Shown: piece after piece, positions 34,603 through 45,301 of the stretch
Numbering within the stretch: the stretch's first letter is position 1
How the letters are laid out: the number at the start of each line of letters is the position of its first letter
Origin: Polyangiaceae bacterium
GTDB taxonomy: Bacteria > Myxococcota_A > Polyangia > Polyangiales > Polyangiaceae
Direction of reading: 5' to 3'
NCBI GenBank assembly: GCA_019637265.1
Contig: JAHBVY010000004.1
Coordinates: 1 to 64,000 of the forward strand
DNA length: 64,000 bases
The notes under the pieces: generated by a model
Seen by the model: the letters and a program-made list of their open reading frames with translations, nothing else
Database searches by the model: none
Told to the model about the DNA's origin: nothing
Translations under genes and position numbers: made by a program

Positions 34603-35215
34603 GCTCGTGAGGGTCTCTCTGCTGGCAAGAGCACGGCGGCTCGGGCCCGCTCGATCTACCGACCACCGATCGCGACTGGCTCATCAAGCGCATCGACACC
34701 GGGTCCGATGGCATCGACCGCGCGACCGCGCGTGTGGGTGGACGGTGTCCTGGCCTTCGAGGGCGGCGCGCCACGGAGATCGCTCCGGCCCACGCGGGCC
34801 CGCTCGCGGCCGTCGCGCAGTCCGCCGACACGCTGCGCGTCGTGCTGCACCCGGTGGTCCCGCTCGCGAGCCTTGCCACGGTCCACGTGCGCGTGCTGGC
34901 GCAGACCGTTGGCGACGCCGCGGCGCTTGACAAGGTCTACTCGTTCGTCCACGAGGATCGCACCGCACCCTGCGTCATCGGCGCACAGACGCTCACGCAA
35001 AGGACGGTGCGCCTGGCCTTTGATAAGCCGGTGCTCCTGTCCAGCGGGGCGACGTTCTTCCTCACGCCCAAGGGGGCGCCCGCCGTCGCCACAGGTTGGA
35101 GCGGTGCTCGTCCAGATGTACCGACAGAAGGGAACCGCGAAAGGCCTCAGAACGCGATCTTGGCCTTCACGCCGTTCAACGCCGACACACTCATCCTCGG
35201 CGAGCCGCACCAAGG
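34603..35215 (+). pseudogene. Decayed gene fragment with Ig-like strand patterns
   Basis: The frame reads PLDLPTTDRDWLIKRIDTGS, then (after a switch to the next frame) VWVDGVLAFEGGAP, then back to TEIAPAHAGPLAAVAQ, TLRVVLHPVVPLAS, TVRLAFDKPVLLSSG and TPKGAPAVATG. The strand wording is like bacterial Ig-like or phage structural domains. No start codon and two compensating shifts point to a remnant. It runs in frame straight into the start of the Sel1 gene. The remaining part of the gap from 34497 to 34602 is featureless. Confidence 0.4.
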
Positions 35216-35238
35216 TATAACGCACGTGATGCGCCTCA
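35205..35238 (+). repeat. 34-base leader duplicate, second copy
   Basis: Same 34 bases as 30913-30946 and includes the start codon of the intact Sel1 lipoprotein gene. Confidence 0.8.
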
Positions 35239-36329
35239 TGTATGGGCGACCAGCCGGTCGCCCCCACCCATCGCCCCCACGCGCCCTCTCTACGGCGCCG
35301 CGCGCGCTGTCAGCAATCACCCTGACCGTCATCATGCTCGCGGCCCTCAGCCTCACCGGCTGCGACCAGAGCCCACCGTCAGCCTCTCGCTCTACTCCCA
35401 GCGCCTCCGCCAGCGCGCCCGAAACCCCCGCGGCGAGCGCTCCCCTCAGCTTGCCGCCGCTCCCCAGCGCCGCCCCAGAGCCCAGCCCACCTCCCGGCGA
35501 CGCGATGACGCTCGAAGCCACCTGCGCCCTCACGGCGGCGCTGCCGCCAGAAGCCGAGCGCGCGAGCCGCGGCGCCGCCTGCGCCCAGCTCGCCGTCCTC
35601 TACTCCACCGGGGAGGCCGGCGAGGTGAACCACGAGAAGGCCTACCGACTGCGCGACCACGCTTGCCGGCTGGGCAACAGCGGCGCCTGCGTGCTGGCGG
35701 GCGCAGCGCTCGCGAGCGGCGACGGCACCGGAAGGGCCGCTGACCAAGCCGCCGCCTACGCCATCTACACCAAGGCCTGCGAGGCCAAGCAAGCGGAGGG
35801 CTGCCTCCGTGTCGGCGCCGCGCACCACCGCGGCGAGGGCGCCGAGAAGAGCCCCGCCGCCGCGCTCCGCGCCTTCTTGAAGGCCTGTGAGCTCGGCAAC
35901 GCCGCCGGGTGTTTCAACGCAGGAACCATGGAAGAGGCCGGCGAAGGCATCGAAGCCGCGAGCGGCGACGCCGCGCCCAGCGAAGCCGGCGCACCCAAGA
36001 GCACGAGCGACGCCGCGCGCTACGCCAAGGCCACCCTGCACTACGGCATGGCCTGCTCCGGCGGCTTCCCCAGCGCCTGCTACAACCTGGCGCTCGTGTA
36101 CGACCGCGGCGTCATCACCCAGGAGCGCCCCGAGTGGGCCGCCGAGCTCTACCGCCGCGGCTGCGACGCCCACCACCCAGGCGCCTGCGGCGGCCTCGGC
36201 GGGCTGCTCTACACCGGCCGTGGCATCGCCCAAGACACCACCCGCGGCCACGAGCTGATGCAAGACTCCTGCGCCAAGGGCTCCGACTGGGGCTGCCGCC
36301 TGATCCGCAAGCACGTAGGCAACAAGTAG
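35229..36329 (+). CDS. Sel1-repeat lipoprotein
   Basis: 366 residues from ATG 35229. A leader with hydrophobic LTVIMLAALSLTGC (lipobox) is followed by a Ser/Pro/Ala spacer to about 85. From there TPR-like Sel1 units recur, marked by Cys: HACRLGNSGACVLAGAAL, KACEAKQAEGCLRVGAAH, KACELGNAAGCFNAGTM, MACSGGFPSACYNLALVY, RGCDAHHPGACGGLGGLLY and DSCAKGSDWGCR. The paired Cys in each unit are typical of secreted Sel1 proteins with disulphides. Members usually act as scaffolds or regulators of envelope processes. Start and leader are shared with a pseudogene at 30937. Confidence 0.88.
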   Translation: MRLMYGRPAGRPHPSPPRALSTAPRALSAITLTVIMLAALSLTGCDQSPPSASRSTPSASASAPETPAASAPLSLPPLPSAAPEPSPPPGDAMTLEATCALTAALPPEAERASRGAACAQLAVLYSTGEAGEVNHEKAYRLRDHACRLGNSGACVLAGAALASGDGTGRAADQAAAYAIYTKACEAKQAEGCLRVGAAHHRGEGAEKSPAAALRAFLKACELGNAAGCFNAGTMEEAGEGIEAASGDAAPSEAGAPKSTSDAARYAKATLHYGMACSGGFPSACYNLALVYDRGVITQERPEWAAELYRRGCDAHHPGACGGLGGLLYTGRGIAQDTTRGHELMQDSCAKGSDWGCRLIRKHVGNK

Positions 36330-36356
36330 CCCAGAACCCTGACGATGCCTGCTGGT

Positions 36357-36375
36357 GGCGGGTTTCAAACCCGCC
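36357..36375. repeat. GGCGGGTTT-C-AAACCCGCC palindrome, copy 1
   Basis: Perfect 9-base arms around one base, 27 bases after the Sel1 stop. Essentially the same palindrome occurs at 61685-61705. It may terminate transcription, or be a mobile REP-type unit. Confidence 0.65.
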
Positions 36376-36452
36376 CAGTCAGCGCGCCACCCAGTGACTG
36401 CGTGACCGCCCGACGCCGCGCGGCGGTACCAACCCCCCCCCAAAAAACCCGC

Positions 36453-36488
36453 GCTGGCAGCCCCGCTAGATCACGAAGGGCTGCCAGC
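36453..36488. terminator. GCTGGCAGCCC hairpin between convergent genes
   Basis: Perfect 11-base arms (36453-36463 and 36478-36488) around a 14-base loop, 16 bases beyond the minus-strand stop at 36505. Position between convergent genes suits a bidirectional terminator. It shares GGCAGCC with the REP-like hairpins. Confidence 0.55.
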
Positions 36489-36504
36489 TCACGCGGTTGA
36501 CTAC

Positions 36505-37236
36505 TCAGCCCTCGGAGCAGTCATCACAGGCTCCAGTGGTGTTCACGCATTGGAACGCTGGGCCGATGCCCTGGGCACCATTGGGATGCGCTTCGAAGCA
36601 GCTATTGAAGCAGGCGTCTGACTCGCACGCGAGCATGCAATTCATCAGCGCGTTGCAATCTGGATCGGCTCTGCAGGCGGAGCCTTGGGTGCCGCAGCAG
36701 CTGCCAGCCTGGAGCGCATTGGCCACGCAAGTGGTGCAGGGCACGCCCTGACCTCCATCACAAGTCCCGCCACCCGAGCCACCCGAGCCACCAGACGCCC
36801 CCGAACCACCGGAGCCACCGGACGCCCCCGAGCCACCCGAGCCGCCCTGCCCAGGCGCCGGATCGCAGCGCTTGAAGGCGGCGATGCGCTCAGCGCAGGT
36901 GGAGTCCTCTACCTCCAGCGTGCCGATGGAGATGGTCAGTGAGTCGAACCCACCGCCGTCTCCCACGGCGGTGGCGACCCCAGGCGCCGTGCACGCGAAC
37001 GCGAGGCCTGTCAGGCACTGCAACATTGGATCCGCGCGATGCGCGCATGAATCGCGCACGGCAGGGCACTCCTGATTGCACCCATTCAACACCTCACCGC
37101 AGTTCTCGCCTTGCGAGAACTTGGCGCAGAACGCACCACAAGCGTCTCCCGAGCCACCACCACCACCGCTGCTGCACGCGCCGAGCGCGACGAAAGAGAA
37201 GACAGTCAACCCTACCCCAAGCCAGTGTTTCAGCAT
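36505..37236 (-). CDS. Cys-rich lipoprotein with Gly/Ser linker
   Basis: 243 residues from ATG 37236 (MLKHWLGVGLTVFSF); the frame is open further up but without a leader. Lipobox ALGACSS, a Gly run, a first Cys-rich region (CGAFCAKF, GENCGEV, GCNQECPAVRDSC), a GGSGASGG linker (about 135-160), and a second Cys-rich region (CTTCVANALQAGSCCG, ADPDCNALMNCMLAC, CFNSCFEAH, GACDDC). The second half is like the Cys-rich modules seen in many myxobacterial secreted proteins. Function unknown; disulphide-stabilised surface protein expected. Confidence 0.75.
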   Translation of the reverse strand: MLKHWLGVGLTVFSFVALGACSSGGGGGSGDACGAFCAKFSQGENCGEVLNGCNQECPAVRDSCAHRADPMLQCLTGLAFACTAPGVATAVGDGGGFDSLTISIGTLEVEDSTCAERIAAFKRCDPAPGQGGSGGSGASGGSGGSGASGGSGGSGGGTCDGGQGVPCTTCVANALQAGSCCGTQGSACRADPDCNALMNCMLACESDACFNSCFEAHPNGAQGIGPAFQCVNTTGACDDCSEG

Positions 37237-37506
37237 GCGCCGAGCATAACCCGAAGCAGCAGGTGGGTCGGGCGCTCCGCGCACAGGTGTGATGCGTCGT
37301 TTACAGGCTCTCGAGCGGAGGTGAATCGACGAGCGCGGGCCGAGCGTGCTGCGCCACGGCAGCAGCGGCTCGATACCGCTACTTTCTAGCGTTTTTCTGG
37401 GGATCCTTGGCCCCGCTAGGGGACGAAGGCGCTCGCGATGGCGCGCGCAGGGACGCGCTCCGCCCAGCGCATCCACCCGCCAGCGTGAGTCAGCGTCACT
37501 GGCACG

Positions 37507-38025
37507 ATGGCTGCTACGGACCCCGTGATGCGCCGGAACACAGCTCCCTCGCGCTACCTGAACACTTGGCTGGTGCTGACCGCTTGGTGTGTTAGCCTGA
37601 CGGTGGGTTGCGCCAGCGGTCCGCCGCTCATCGCCGAGCCGCGCCCACCCACCTGTGAAGACGAGTGCATCCTGGATGGCCCCGGCGACTTGGCCGAGTG
37701 CCTCCGCAGCTGCGGCGGAGGCGACTTCACGGCGAGCCTCGGCTGCCAGGAGGACGATCACCGCGACGTCTGCTACCCACCCTCGCCGGACGCACCCGAG
37801 TCGGGGGGCGGCTTCATCTCGGGGCTGTTCGACGTGCTGGGCGCGGTGGTGGACGCCGCCACCAAGAGCGACAGCGACGACGGGGACTACCAGGAGGAGG
37901 AGACGACGGGTGAGTCAGGTAAGCTGACCCCACCCCAAGCCCCTCCCGCGGATCGCACACCCGCCAAGCCCACGAAGCAGCGGGAGGCCAAGCCGAGCCG
38001 CACACCCGCCAAGCCCAGTCGCTGA
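37507..38025 (+). CDS. Lipoprotein with Cys motif and Lys/Pro-rich tail
   Basis: 172 residues. Hydrophobic leader (NTWLVLTAWCVSLTVGC, lipobox TVGC), then CEDECILDGPGDLAECLRSC, a small disulphide-type module, a middle FISGLFDVLGAVVDAATKS helix, an acidic stretch and a basic tail of TPAKP repeats. No known family. The tail could bind the peptidoglycan or nucleic acid; no evidence beyond charge. Confidence 0.65.
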   Translation: MAATDPVMRRNTAPSRYLNTWLVLTAWCVSLTVGCASGPPLIAEPRPPTCEDECILDGPGDLAECLRSCGGGDFTASLGCQEDDHRDVCYPPSPDAPESGGGFISGLFDVLGAVVDAATKSDSDDGDYQEEETTGESGKLTPPQAPPADRTPAKPTKQREAKPSRTPAKPSR

Positions 38026-38163
38026 GGGCTCACGGGCCGCGCGAAGAGCGAGCGGCGAAATTCGCCGGAGCCCTCGGAGCAGGTGGTCGCGATCGTGGGC
38101 CACCGAGGCGACTTGGTGAGGACAGCGCCTCACGGTGGCGAGCGGCGAAGCAGCCTGGCGCGT

Positions 38164-38216
38164 GAGGGTTTGGGGGTTGGTAGCTCCAGGCGGCCCTGCG
38201 CGTCGCCGCAGTCACC
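38164..38216. repeat. Dispersed repeat, GGGTTTGGGGGTTGGTAGC family, copy 2
   Basis: Contains the 19-base block, then GCGCGTCGCCGCAGTCACC, matching copies at 9374 and 44491. It sits in the gap before the saccharopine-dehydrogenase-like gene. Confidence 0.65.
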
Positions 38217-38276
38217 GCGCGCGCTGTGTGATCGGCGCGCTTGACGTCCGACGCCACCAGCGCTTGAGCTGCCGTC

Positions 38277-39335
38277 ATGAGTAGGCAAGGGTTGATGGTC
38301 TATGGCGCGAGCGGCTACACCGCGAAGCTGATCGCGGAGCTGGCGCACGAGCGGGGGATGAAGCTCGTGCTCGCGGGGCGCAGGCTCTCGAGCTTCGCGG
38401 CGGACGCGAGTCGCCTCGGCTTCGAAGCGCGTGAGCTCGCGTTGGATGATCCGGCGGCGCTCCGCCAGGGGCTCGACGGCATCAGCGTGGTGCTGAACTG
38501 CGCGGGGCCGTTCATCGACACCTTCGCGCCGATGGTGCGCGCGTGCCTGCAAGTGGGCGCGCATTACCTGGACATCACCGGGGAGCTCGAGGTGTTCGAG
38601 GCGGCTTCGCGGCGCGACGCGCAGGCGCTCACGGCGGGTGTGGTGGTGCTGCCTGGCGTGGGGTTCGACGTGGTCCCCTCGGACTGCTTGGCGGCGCACC
38701 TCAAGCAGCGCCTGCCCGACGCCACCAAGCTGACCCTCGCCTTCACCTCCACGGGACGTCCTTCGCGCGGCACCGCCACCACCATGGTGAGGAACCTGGG
38801 GGACAGCGGGTGGGTGCGCCGCGGGGGGCGCCTGGTGCCGGTGCCGCTAGGAAAACTCACACGGGAAATCGATTTTGGTGAGGGTGGCTGTCATCACACG
38901 GTGGCCATCCCGTGGGGCGACGTCTCCACCGCCTTCCACAGCACTCAGATCCCCGACATCGAGGTGTACACCCGCGCGCCGAAGGCCGCGGCGCTGGCGA
39001 TGCGCGCCGGCTCACGCGCCAAGCGGCTCCTCGGCTCACCTTGGGTGCAATCACAGCTGCTCGCGCGCGTGGCGCGCGGCCCCGCAGGTCCCAGTGACGA
39101 CCAACGCGCGCGCGGCAAGAGCTGGCTCTACGGCGAGGTCGTGAACGCCGCCGGCGAGCGCCGCGTGAGTCGCCTCACCGCCCCCGAAGGCTACACCCTC
39201 ACCGCCGACGCCGCCCTGAAGGTCGCCGAGCGCGTGCTGCGCGGCGAGGCCTCACCAGGCTTCCAAACCCCCTCACGCGCCTTCGGCGCCGACTTCGTGC
39301 TGGAGCTTGAGGGCGTGCGCCGCGAGGACGAGTAG
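38277..39335 (+). CDS. Saccharopine dehydrogenase-like NAD(P)-binding protein
   Basis: 352 residues. The Rossmann start VYGASGYTAKLIAELAHERG binds NAD(P); AGRRLSS and VVLNCAGPFIDT follow as expected, and HYLDITGELEVFE is the typical sequence of the trans-acting enoyl-reductase/saccharopine-dehydrogenase-like group. Not the lysine-pathway enzyme itself. It may reduce a lipid or polyketide double bond; substrate unknown. Cytoplasmic, possibly membrane-associated. A palindrome half starts in its stop codon. Confidence 0.85.
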   Translation: MSRQGLMVYGASGYTAKLIAELAHERGMKLVLAGRRLSSFAADASRLGFEARELALDDPAALRQGLDGISVVLNCAGPFIDTFAPMVRACLQVGAHYLDITGELEVFEAASRRDAQALTAGVVVLPGVGFDVVPSDCLAAHLKQRLPDATKLTLAFTSTGRPSRGTATTMVRNLGDSGWVRRGGRLVPVPLGKLTREIDFGEGGCHHTVAIPWGDVSTAFHSTQIPDIEVYTRAPKAAALAMRAGSRAKRLLGSPWVQSQLLARVARGPAGPSDDQRARGKSWLYGEVVNAAGERRVSRLTAPEGYTLTADAALKVAERVLRGEASPGFQTPSRAFGADFVLELEGVRREDE

Positions 39336-39355
39336 GACGACAAACGGTTTACCGT
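39334..39355. repeat. Half of the AACGGTTTACCGTT palindrome
   Basis: AGGACGACAAACGGT, TT, ACCGT: same left arm and centre as 7004-7035, but the right arm stops after ACCGT. It overlaps the gene's TAG stop (39333-39335). Confidence 0.55.
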
Positions 39356-39405
39356 GTGGAGCGGCCTACGCGAGCCAGCCTGATTTCGTCTGGTGCGCTG
39401 ACAAC

Positions 39406-39942
39406 TCAATCACGGCAGGCGCAGCGGGCTAGCTTCGCTTGGTGATGGGCGACGCGCTTGTGTGCGTCCGTGCAGCGCTCGTCGTCCTCCCCCGTGATGC
39501 GGCAGATCCCAGCGGCGGCGCGCTTCAAGGACGCGAAGGCGGCGCACGCCGCCTCACAGCGCGCGTCATCCGCGGCCAGCGGGGTGGCCTTCGGGGTGTC
39601 ACCGTAGAGGCGCGACAGCGTGGCGTCCGAGGTGCGCAGCGCCTCAAGCAGCGTGGGGAGCGACTCGTCCAGCGCGTCACCGCGTGCCTCGGCGGCGCTG
39701 CCCGCTTTGCCCGCCTTGCGCGGCGACGCAGCTGGGGTGCCCGGCTCTGGCGCTGAATCAGCGGCCTTCTCTTCAGCCGGGGCGGGAGCCGCGGGGCTCT
39801 CCTCCGATTCGTCAGTAGCGCTCATCGCTGAAGGTTCAGCGGCCGTCGCGCTGGATCCCGGCGCCGAGGCATCGCGCTGGCAAGCGCCGAGCAGCGCACA
39901 CAGAGCCAGGGTCGAGCTGAGCTGCCTCCAAGGGGTGACCAT
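39406..39942 (-). CDS. Lipoprotein of unknown function
   Basis: 178 residues from ATG 39942 (MVTPWRQLSSTLALCALLGAC). Lipobox LLGAC, a long Ala/Glu/Pro/Ser-rich spacer (to about 90), then a helical C-terminus with paired Cys (CEAACAAFASLKRAAAGIC, then ERCTDAHKRVAHH, LARCAC). No family recognised. The upstream open stretch overlaps the degenerate barrel gene on the other strand. Confidence 0.65.
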   Translation of the reverse strand: MVTPWRQLSSTLALCALLGACQRDASAPGSSATAAEPSAMSATDESEESPAAPAPAEEKAADSAPEPGTPAASPRKAGKAGSAAEARGDALDESLPTLLEALRTSDATLSRLYGDTPKATPLAADDARCEAACAAFASLKRAAAGICRITGEDDERCTDAHKRVAHHQAKLARCACRD

Positions 39943-39989
39943 CAGCCGAGCAGTGTGGACCCGCACGCTGCACGGCGTCAAACGCGCTG

Positions 39990-40354
39990 AGGTGCGCGGC
40001 CAGGGTACGTTGGTCACCGCCTTGCATTGGGACGCGCGACGCGTGCAGCGTGTGACGCTCGGCATCGCTGAATTCAAGATTCACGAAGGCGACCGGCATG
40101 TGTTCAAGGACAGGGTCAAGTCGCCCACATCACCCAAAGCGCAGAAGGGAGATGGGCATGGTGCCGAGCTAAACCTCGGCTTTGAGCTGTTCCTGAACGA
40201 TGAGGTTAGGCTCGGCCTGCTCGCGAGCGTCGGCTTCTTCCGGATCGATCTGAATGACACCACGGAGGAGTACCAGAGGTGGGGCGAAAGCAAGCGCCAC
40301 CTCGTGTCGTCCCTCACCATCCCCTCACTGCGCCTCGTAGGCAGCTACTTCTAA
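39990..40354 (+). pseudogene. 5'-truncated paralogue of the next barrel protein
   Basis: The last 110 codons resemble the C-terminus of the protein at 40465-41325: GHGAELNLGFELFLNDEVRLG against GFGAEINAGYEALVGKRF, and TIPSLRLVGSYF against FIPSLRLVGTLY. Upstream of about 39990 the frame is only antisense to the lipoprotein gene, and no leader or start is present. A tandem duplication whose first copy has lost its 5' half. Confidence 0.65.
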
Positions 40355-40464
40355 TGACTACCCTCTTCGGAAGGGAGCACCATGCAAAGCAAGCCAGCGG
40401 TTCTCCACGGGTTTTGGGGTTCGGTAGTGACTGGAGCCCCTCTCAGGTGGAAGCTAGCAACACG

Positions 40465-41325
40465 ATGCACTCGCCCGCCGATCCGAACGCCATGTCCATC
40501 GCTCCGTATCTCAGACGTGCCTTCGCCCTCTTCGGGCTGGCGCTGGCCCCGCTCCTCGTCGCGAGCCCCAGCATGGCGCAGGGAGGCACCACCTCCCCGC
40601 TGACGGCTGCGTTACACCCTCAGGGTGCACCGCATCACTCGGGTCCACCTTCAGCCGTGCCCCCGGCGTCTCCCGCGACGTCACCCAAAACCGATGCACC
40701 TCGACCCGCTCCGAAGCGCGAGCGCCCGGCGCGCCACGACGGCTTCTTCCTTCGCGCAGCGGCGGGCGCAGGCTACTCCTTCGGCGAAGAGGAGGCTGAC
40801 TACGACACCAGCGCGCAAGGCGCTGGCGCTAGCCTCCACCTCACGATCGGCGGATCCCCCCGCCCTGGCTTGGTCCTGGGCGGCACCCTGACGATGTTCG
40901 ACGCCCCCAAGACGACGCGCAGATGGGATGAGCCCTACCACCAGGACGGCGTCACCTATGAGTTCGAGCGTGAGGTGGTGGTGCCCACTCGCCTATCGAT
41001 GCACGGGCCCAGCTTCACTTACTATCCTAACCCACAGGAGGGGCTATCGTTCTCCGTCACCGCTGGCTTCGCGCGCGTCACCTTCGGCCAAGGCGACAAC
41101 ACCCTCTCCCGCGAAGGCATCAGCGCATCCACGAAGACGCACCCCGATTACGGTGAAGGCTTCGGCGCGGAGATCAACGCAGGCTACGAGGCCTTGGTGG
41201 GCAAGCGCTTCAGCCTGGGCGGGCTGCTCAGCCTCACCTATTTCCACGTAGAAACAGACCGACCCGATAAGATCGAGCTCACCACCTTCATCCCCTCGCT
41301 GCGCCTCGTAGGGACGCTCTATTAG
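40465..41325 (+). CDS. Outer-membrane beta-barrel protein
   Basis: 286 residues from ATG 40465, preceded by GGAAG at a suitable distance; ATG 40492 is also possible. Signal peptide FALFGLALAPLLVASPSMAQ, a Pro/Ala-rich spacer, then alternating strands (FFLRAAAGAGYSFGEE, GASLHLTIGGSPRPGLVLGG, LSFSVTAGFARVTFG, RFSLGGLLSLTYFHVE) and a C-terminal aromatic (SLRLVGTLY), as in OmpA/OmpW-like barrels. Probably an 8-10 strand outer-membrane protein of unknown function. Paralogue remnant directly upstream. Confidence 0.8.
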   Translation: MHSPADPNAMSIAPYLRRAFALFGLALAPLLVASPSMAQGGTTSPLTAALHPQGAPHHSGPPSAVPPASPATSPKTDAPRPAPKRERPARHDGFFLRAAAGAGYSFGEEEADYDTSAQGAGASLHLTIGGSPRPGLVLGGTLTMFDAPKTTRRWDEPYHQDGVTYEFEREVVVPTRLSMHGPSFTYYPNPQEGLSFSVTAGFARVTFGQGDNTLSREGISASTKTHPDYGEGFGAEINAGYEALVGKRFSLGGLLSLTYFHVETDRPDKIELTTFIPSLRLVGTLY

Positions 41326-41380
41326 TTCTCTAATCTGACTCTAGTCGGCGAGCAGCCACTGGCACCATCCCTGACGTGCC

Positions 41381-42268
41381 TCAATAATGCCAAGGGAAGC
41401 GTGAGTAGTCTTGGGGGCGCTTCTCCAAGAAGGCGTCGCGGCCTTCTTGGGCTTCTTCCGTGGCGTAGGCGAGGCGCGTGGCTTCCCCTGCGAACAGCTG
41501 TTGCCCCACCAGGCCGTCGTCCGCGAGGTTGAAGCCGAATTTCAGCATGCGCATCGCCGTGGGGCTCTTACCGTTGATGGTCTTGGCCCAGTCGAGCGCC
41601 ACCGCCTCCAGCTCGGCGTGCGGCACCGCGCGATTCGCCATCCCCATCGCCACCGCCTCCTCCGCGCTGTAGTTCTCACCCAAGAAGAAGATCTCGCGCG
41701 CCCGCTTCTGACCACACTGCCGCGCGAGCAGCGCCGAGCCATAGCCCGAGTCGAAGCTCGCCACGTCAGGATCCGTCTGCTTGAAGAGCGCGTGCTCACG
41801 GCTCGCCAAGGTGAGGTCGCACACCACGTGCAGGCTGTGCCCGCCACCCACGGCCCACCCCGGCACCACCGCGATGACCACCTTCGGCATGAAGCGGATC
41901 AGGCGTTGCACCTCGAGGATGTGCAGCCTGCCTAAACCCGCGGGCGGCGCCCCTTCGCCCTCATACTTGTAGCCGTCGCGTCCGCGGATCCGCTGATCGC
42001 CCCCAGAGCAAAACGCCCAGCCACCATCCTTGGGTGAGGGACCATTACCAGTGAGCAGCACGCAGCCCACGTCGGGGGACATGCGCGCGTGGTCGAGCAC
42101 GCGGTAGAGCTCATCCACCGTGTGTGGGCGGAATGCGTTGCGCACCTCCGGGCGATTGAACGCGACCCTCACCGTGCCATGCTCGAGCGAGCGGTGGTAG
42201 GTGATGTCCGTCAGGTTGAAGCCCTCTACCTCGCGCCAGCGCGCCGCATCGAAGATCTCAGAGACCAT
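41381..42268 (-). CDS. menB: 1,4-dihydroxy-2-naphthoyl-CoA synthase
   Basis: 295 residues, crotonase fold. ITYHRS, RVAFNRPEVRNAFRPHTVDEL, LTGNGPSPKDGGWAFCSGGDQRIRG (split here: GGWAFCSGGDQ), VVPGWAVGGGHSLHVVCDLT and DPDVASFDSGYGS are the MenB signature, including the GGDQ loop and the Asp/Tyr region specific for the naphthoate reaction. The product ring-closes o-succinylbenzoyl-CoA in menaquinone synthesis. C-terminus PQDYSRFPWHY agrees with the family end. The other men genes are not in this window. Confidence 0.95.
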   Translation of the reverse strand: MVSEIFDAARWREVEGFNLTDITYHRSLEHGTVRVAFNRPEVRNAFRPHTVDELYRVLDHARMSPDVGCVLLTGNGPSPKDGGWAFCSGGDQRIRGRDGYKYEGEGAPPAGLGRLHILEVQRLIRFMPKVVIAVVPGWAVGGGHSLHVVCDLTLASREHALFKQTDPDVASFDSGYGSALLARQCGQKRAREIFFLGENYSAEEAVAMGMANRAVPHAELEAVALDWAKTINGKSPTAMRMLKFGFNLADDGLVGQQLFAGEATRLAYATEEAQEGRDAFLEKRPQDYSRFPWHY

Positions 42269-42515
42269 GCCCGCGTGTTAGCTCGAACGGCCGCCGCACC
42301 GCGAGCCTAAACCGCGCGGCGGGCTCCTCGCTCGGAGCGCCGCGAGGCGCCATCAGCAGAGCACCATGAGGCGTCATCAGCTGCTTCGCGCGGAGCGTGC
42401 TATCAGGCGCATCCACTGCCTTACGAGGCATTCACCCGCTGCGCACCGCGCGACGCCCAACGCGAGCCGCACCCGAGATTTGCAGGGCGGCGGCAAAGCG
42501 ACTAACCCCCGCGCC

Positions 42516-44490
<1,975 letters not shown>

Positions 44491-44492
<2 letters not shown>

Positions 44493-44548
44493 GGGTTTGG
44501 GGGTTGGTAGCGTCGCACGTCGCCGCGCGGCACCACAGTCGCTGCGCC
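44491..44548. repeat. Dispersed repeat, GGGTTTGGGGGTTGGTAGC family, copy 3
   Basis: Begins at the ABC-F stop codon and contains the 19-base block, then CGTCGCCGCGCGG and CAGTCGC, in the same order as the other two copies. Confidence 0.65.
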
Positions 44549-44594
44549 CCACGCGCGCTAGCGTCCGCTGGGCCTCGCTGCTAAGCGCTGCGCC

Positions 44595-45005
44595 ATGGCG
44601 GACCCTGATCGGCGCGGCGCGCGCGTCACGCCCGAGCTCTCACCCGGCGCGCCAATGCGCGACTACCAGCGCTACATCGCGGAGCTGGAGGCTTACCACG
44701 GCTGGGAGCGCGTGAGCCTGGTGGAGACCTGTTTCCTCATGGGAGAAGAGGTGGGCGAGCTGTTCAAGGCCGTGCGCCGCGTGCGGCGCCTGTACGAGGC
44801 CGTTATAGAGACTGACGATGCAGCGCCAGCGCCCGTCGAGCAAGCCGCGCGCGTCGCGGAGGTGGGGGACGAGCTGGTGGATGTGCTGAACTACCTGCTC
44901 GCCGTCGCCAATCGGCTAGACATCGACGTGGAGCAGGCCTTCGTAGCGAAGAACACGAAGAACCTCGCGCGCACCTGGAAGAGTGATGAGAGCGCCCAGG
45001 GTTGA
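44595..45005 (+). CDS. MazG-like nucleotide pyrophosphohydrolase
   Basis: 136 residues. Helices with the all-alpha NTP-PPase pattern: CFLMGEEVGELFKAVRRVRR (EExxE) and EVGDELVDVLNYLLAVANR (ExxD), which together bind magnesium, followed by IDVEQAFVAKNTKN. Hydrolyses a (d)NTP to (d)NMP in known relatives. ATG 44655 is a possible later start. The next gene starts within its 3' end, indicating co-translation. Confidence 0.85.
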   Translation: MADPDRRGARVTPELSPGAPMRDYQRYIAELEAYHGWERVSLVETCFLMGEEVGELFKAVRRVRRLYEAVIETDDAAPAPVEQAARVAEVGDELVDVLNYLLAVANRLDIDVEQAFVAKNTKNLARTWKSDESAQG

Positions 45006-45279
45006 GATCGAATACTGCACGCAGTGCGGCTGGCTGCTGCGCGCGGCGTGGCTCGCGCAAGAGCTGCTCACCACCTTCCGCAGCGGTGAGCTCGGAGAGG
45101 TCGCGCTCATCCCCGGCACCGGCGGGGTGCTCGAGGTGCGGCTGTGCCTGGCACCAGGGGAGGCTGAGCTCCTTTTCTCGCGCGCGCAGGCGGGGCGTTT
45201 CCCCGAAGCAAAAGAGCTGAAGCAGCTGGTCCGTGACCGGGTAGACCCCGAGCGCAACCTGGGGCACTCCGAGCGCTGA
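44986..45279 (+). CDS. SelW/SelT-like (Rdx family) redox protein
   Basis: 97 residues. VEIEYCTQCGWLLRAAWLAQELL is the Rdx motif: CxxC (Cys with Cys where eukaryotic SelW has selenocysteine), in a short thioredoxin-like fold ending PEAKELKQLVRDRV. No TGA lies at the active site, so it is a Cys version. Likely a small cytosolic thiol-redox protein. ATG 44986 overlaps the MazG-like gene by 20 bases. Confidence 0.9.
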   Translation: MRAPRVEIEYCTQCGWLLRAAWLAQELLTTFRSGELGEVALIPGTGGVLEVRLCLAPGEAELLFSRAQAGRFPEAKELKQLVRDRVDPERNLGHSER

Positions 45280-45301
45280 GCAGCTCATCGCCTGGGCGAC
45301 C

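Noticed and set aside
44986-45279. Selenoprotein W with selenocysteine
   Set aside because: The active site reads TGC-ACG-CAG-TGC, so Cys-Thr-Gln-Cys, with no TGA codon.
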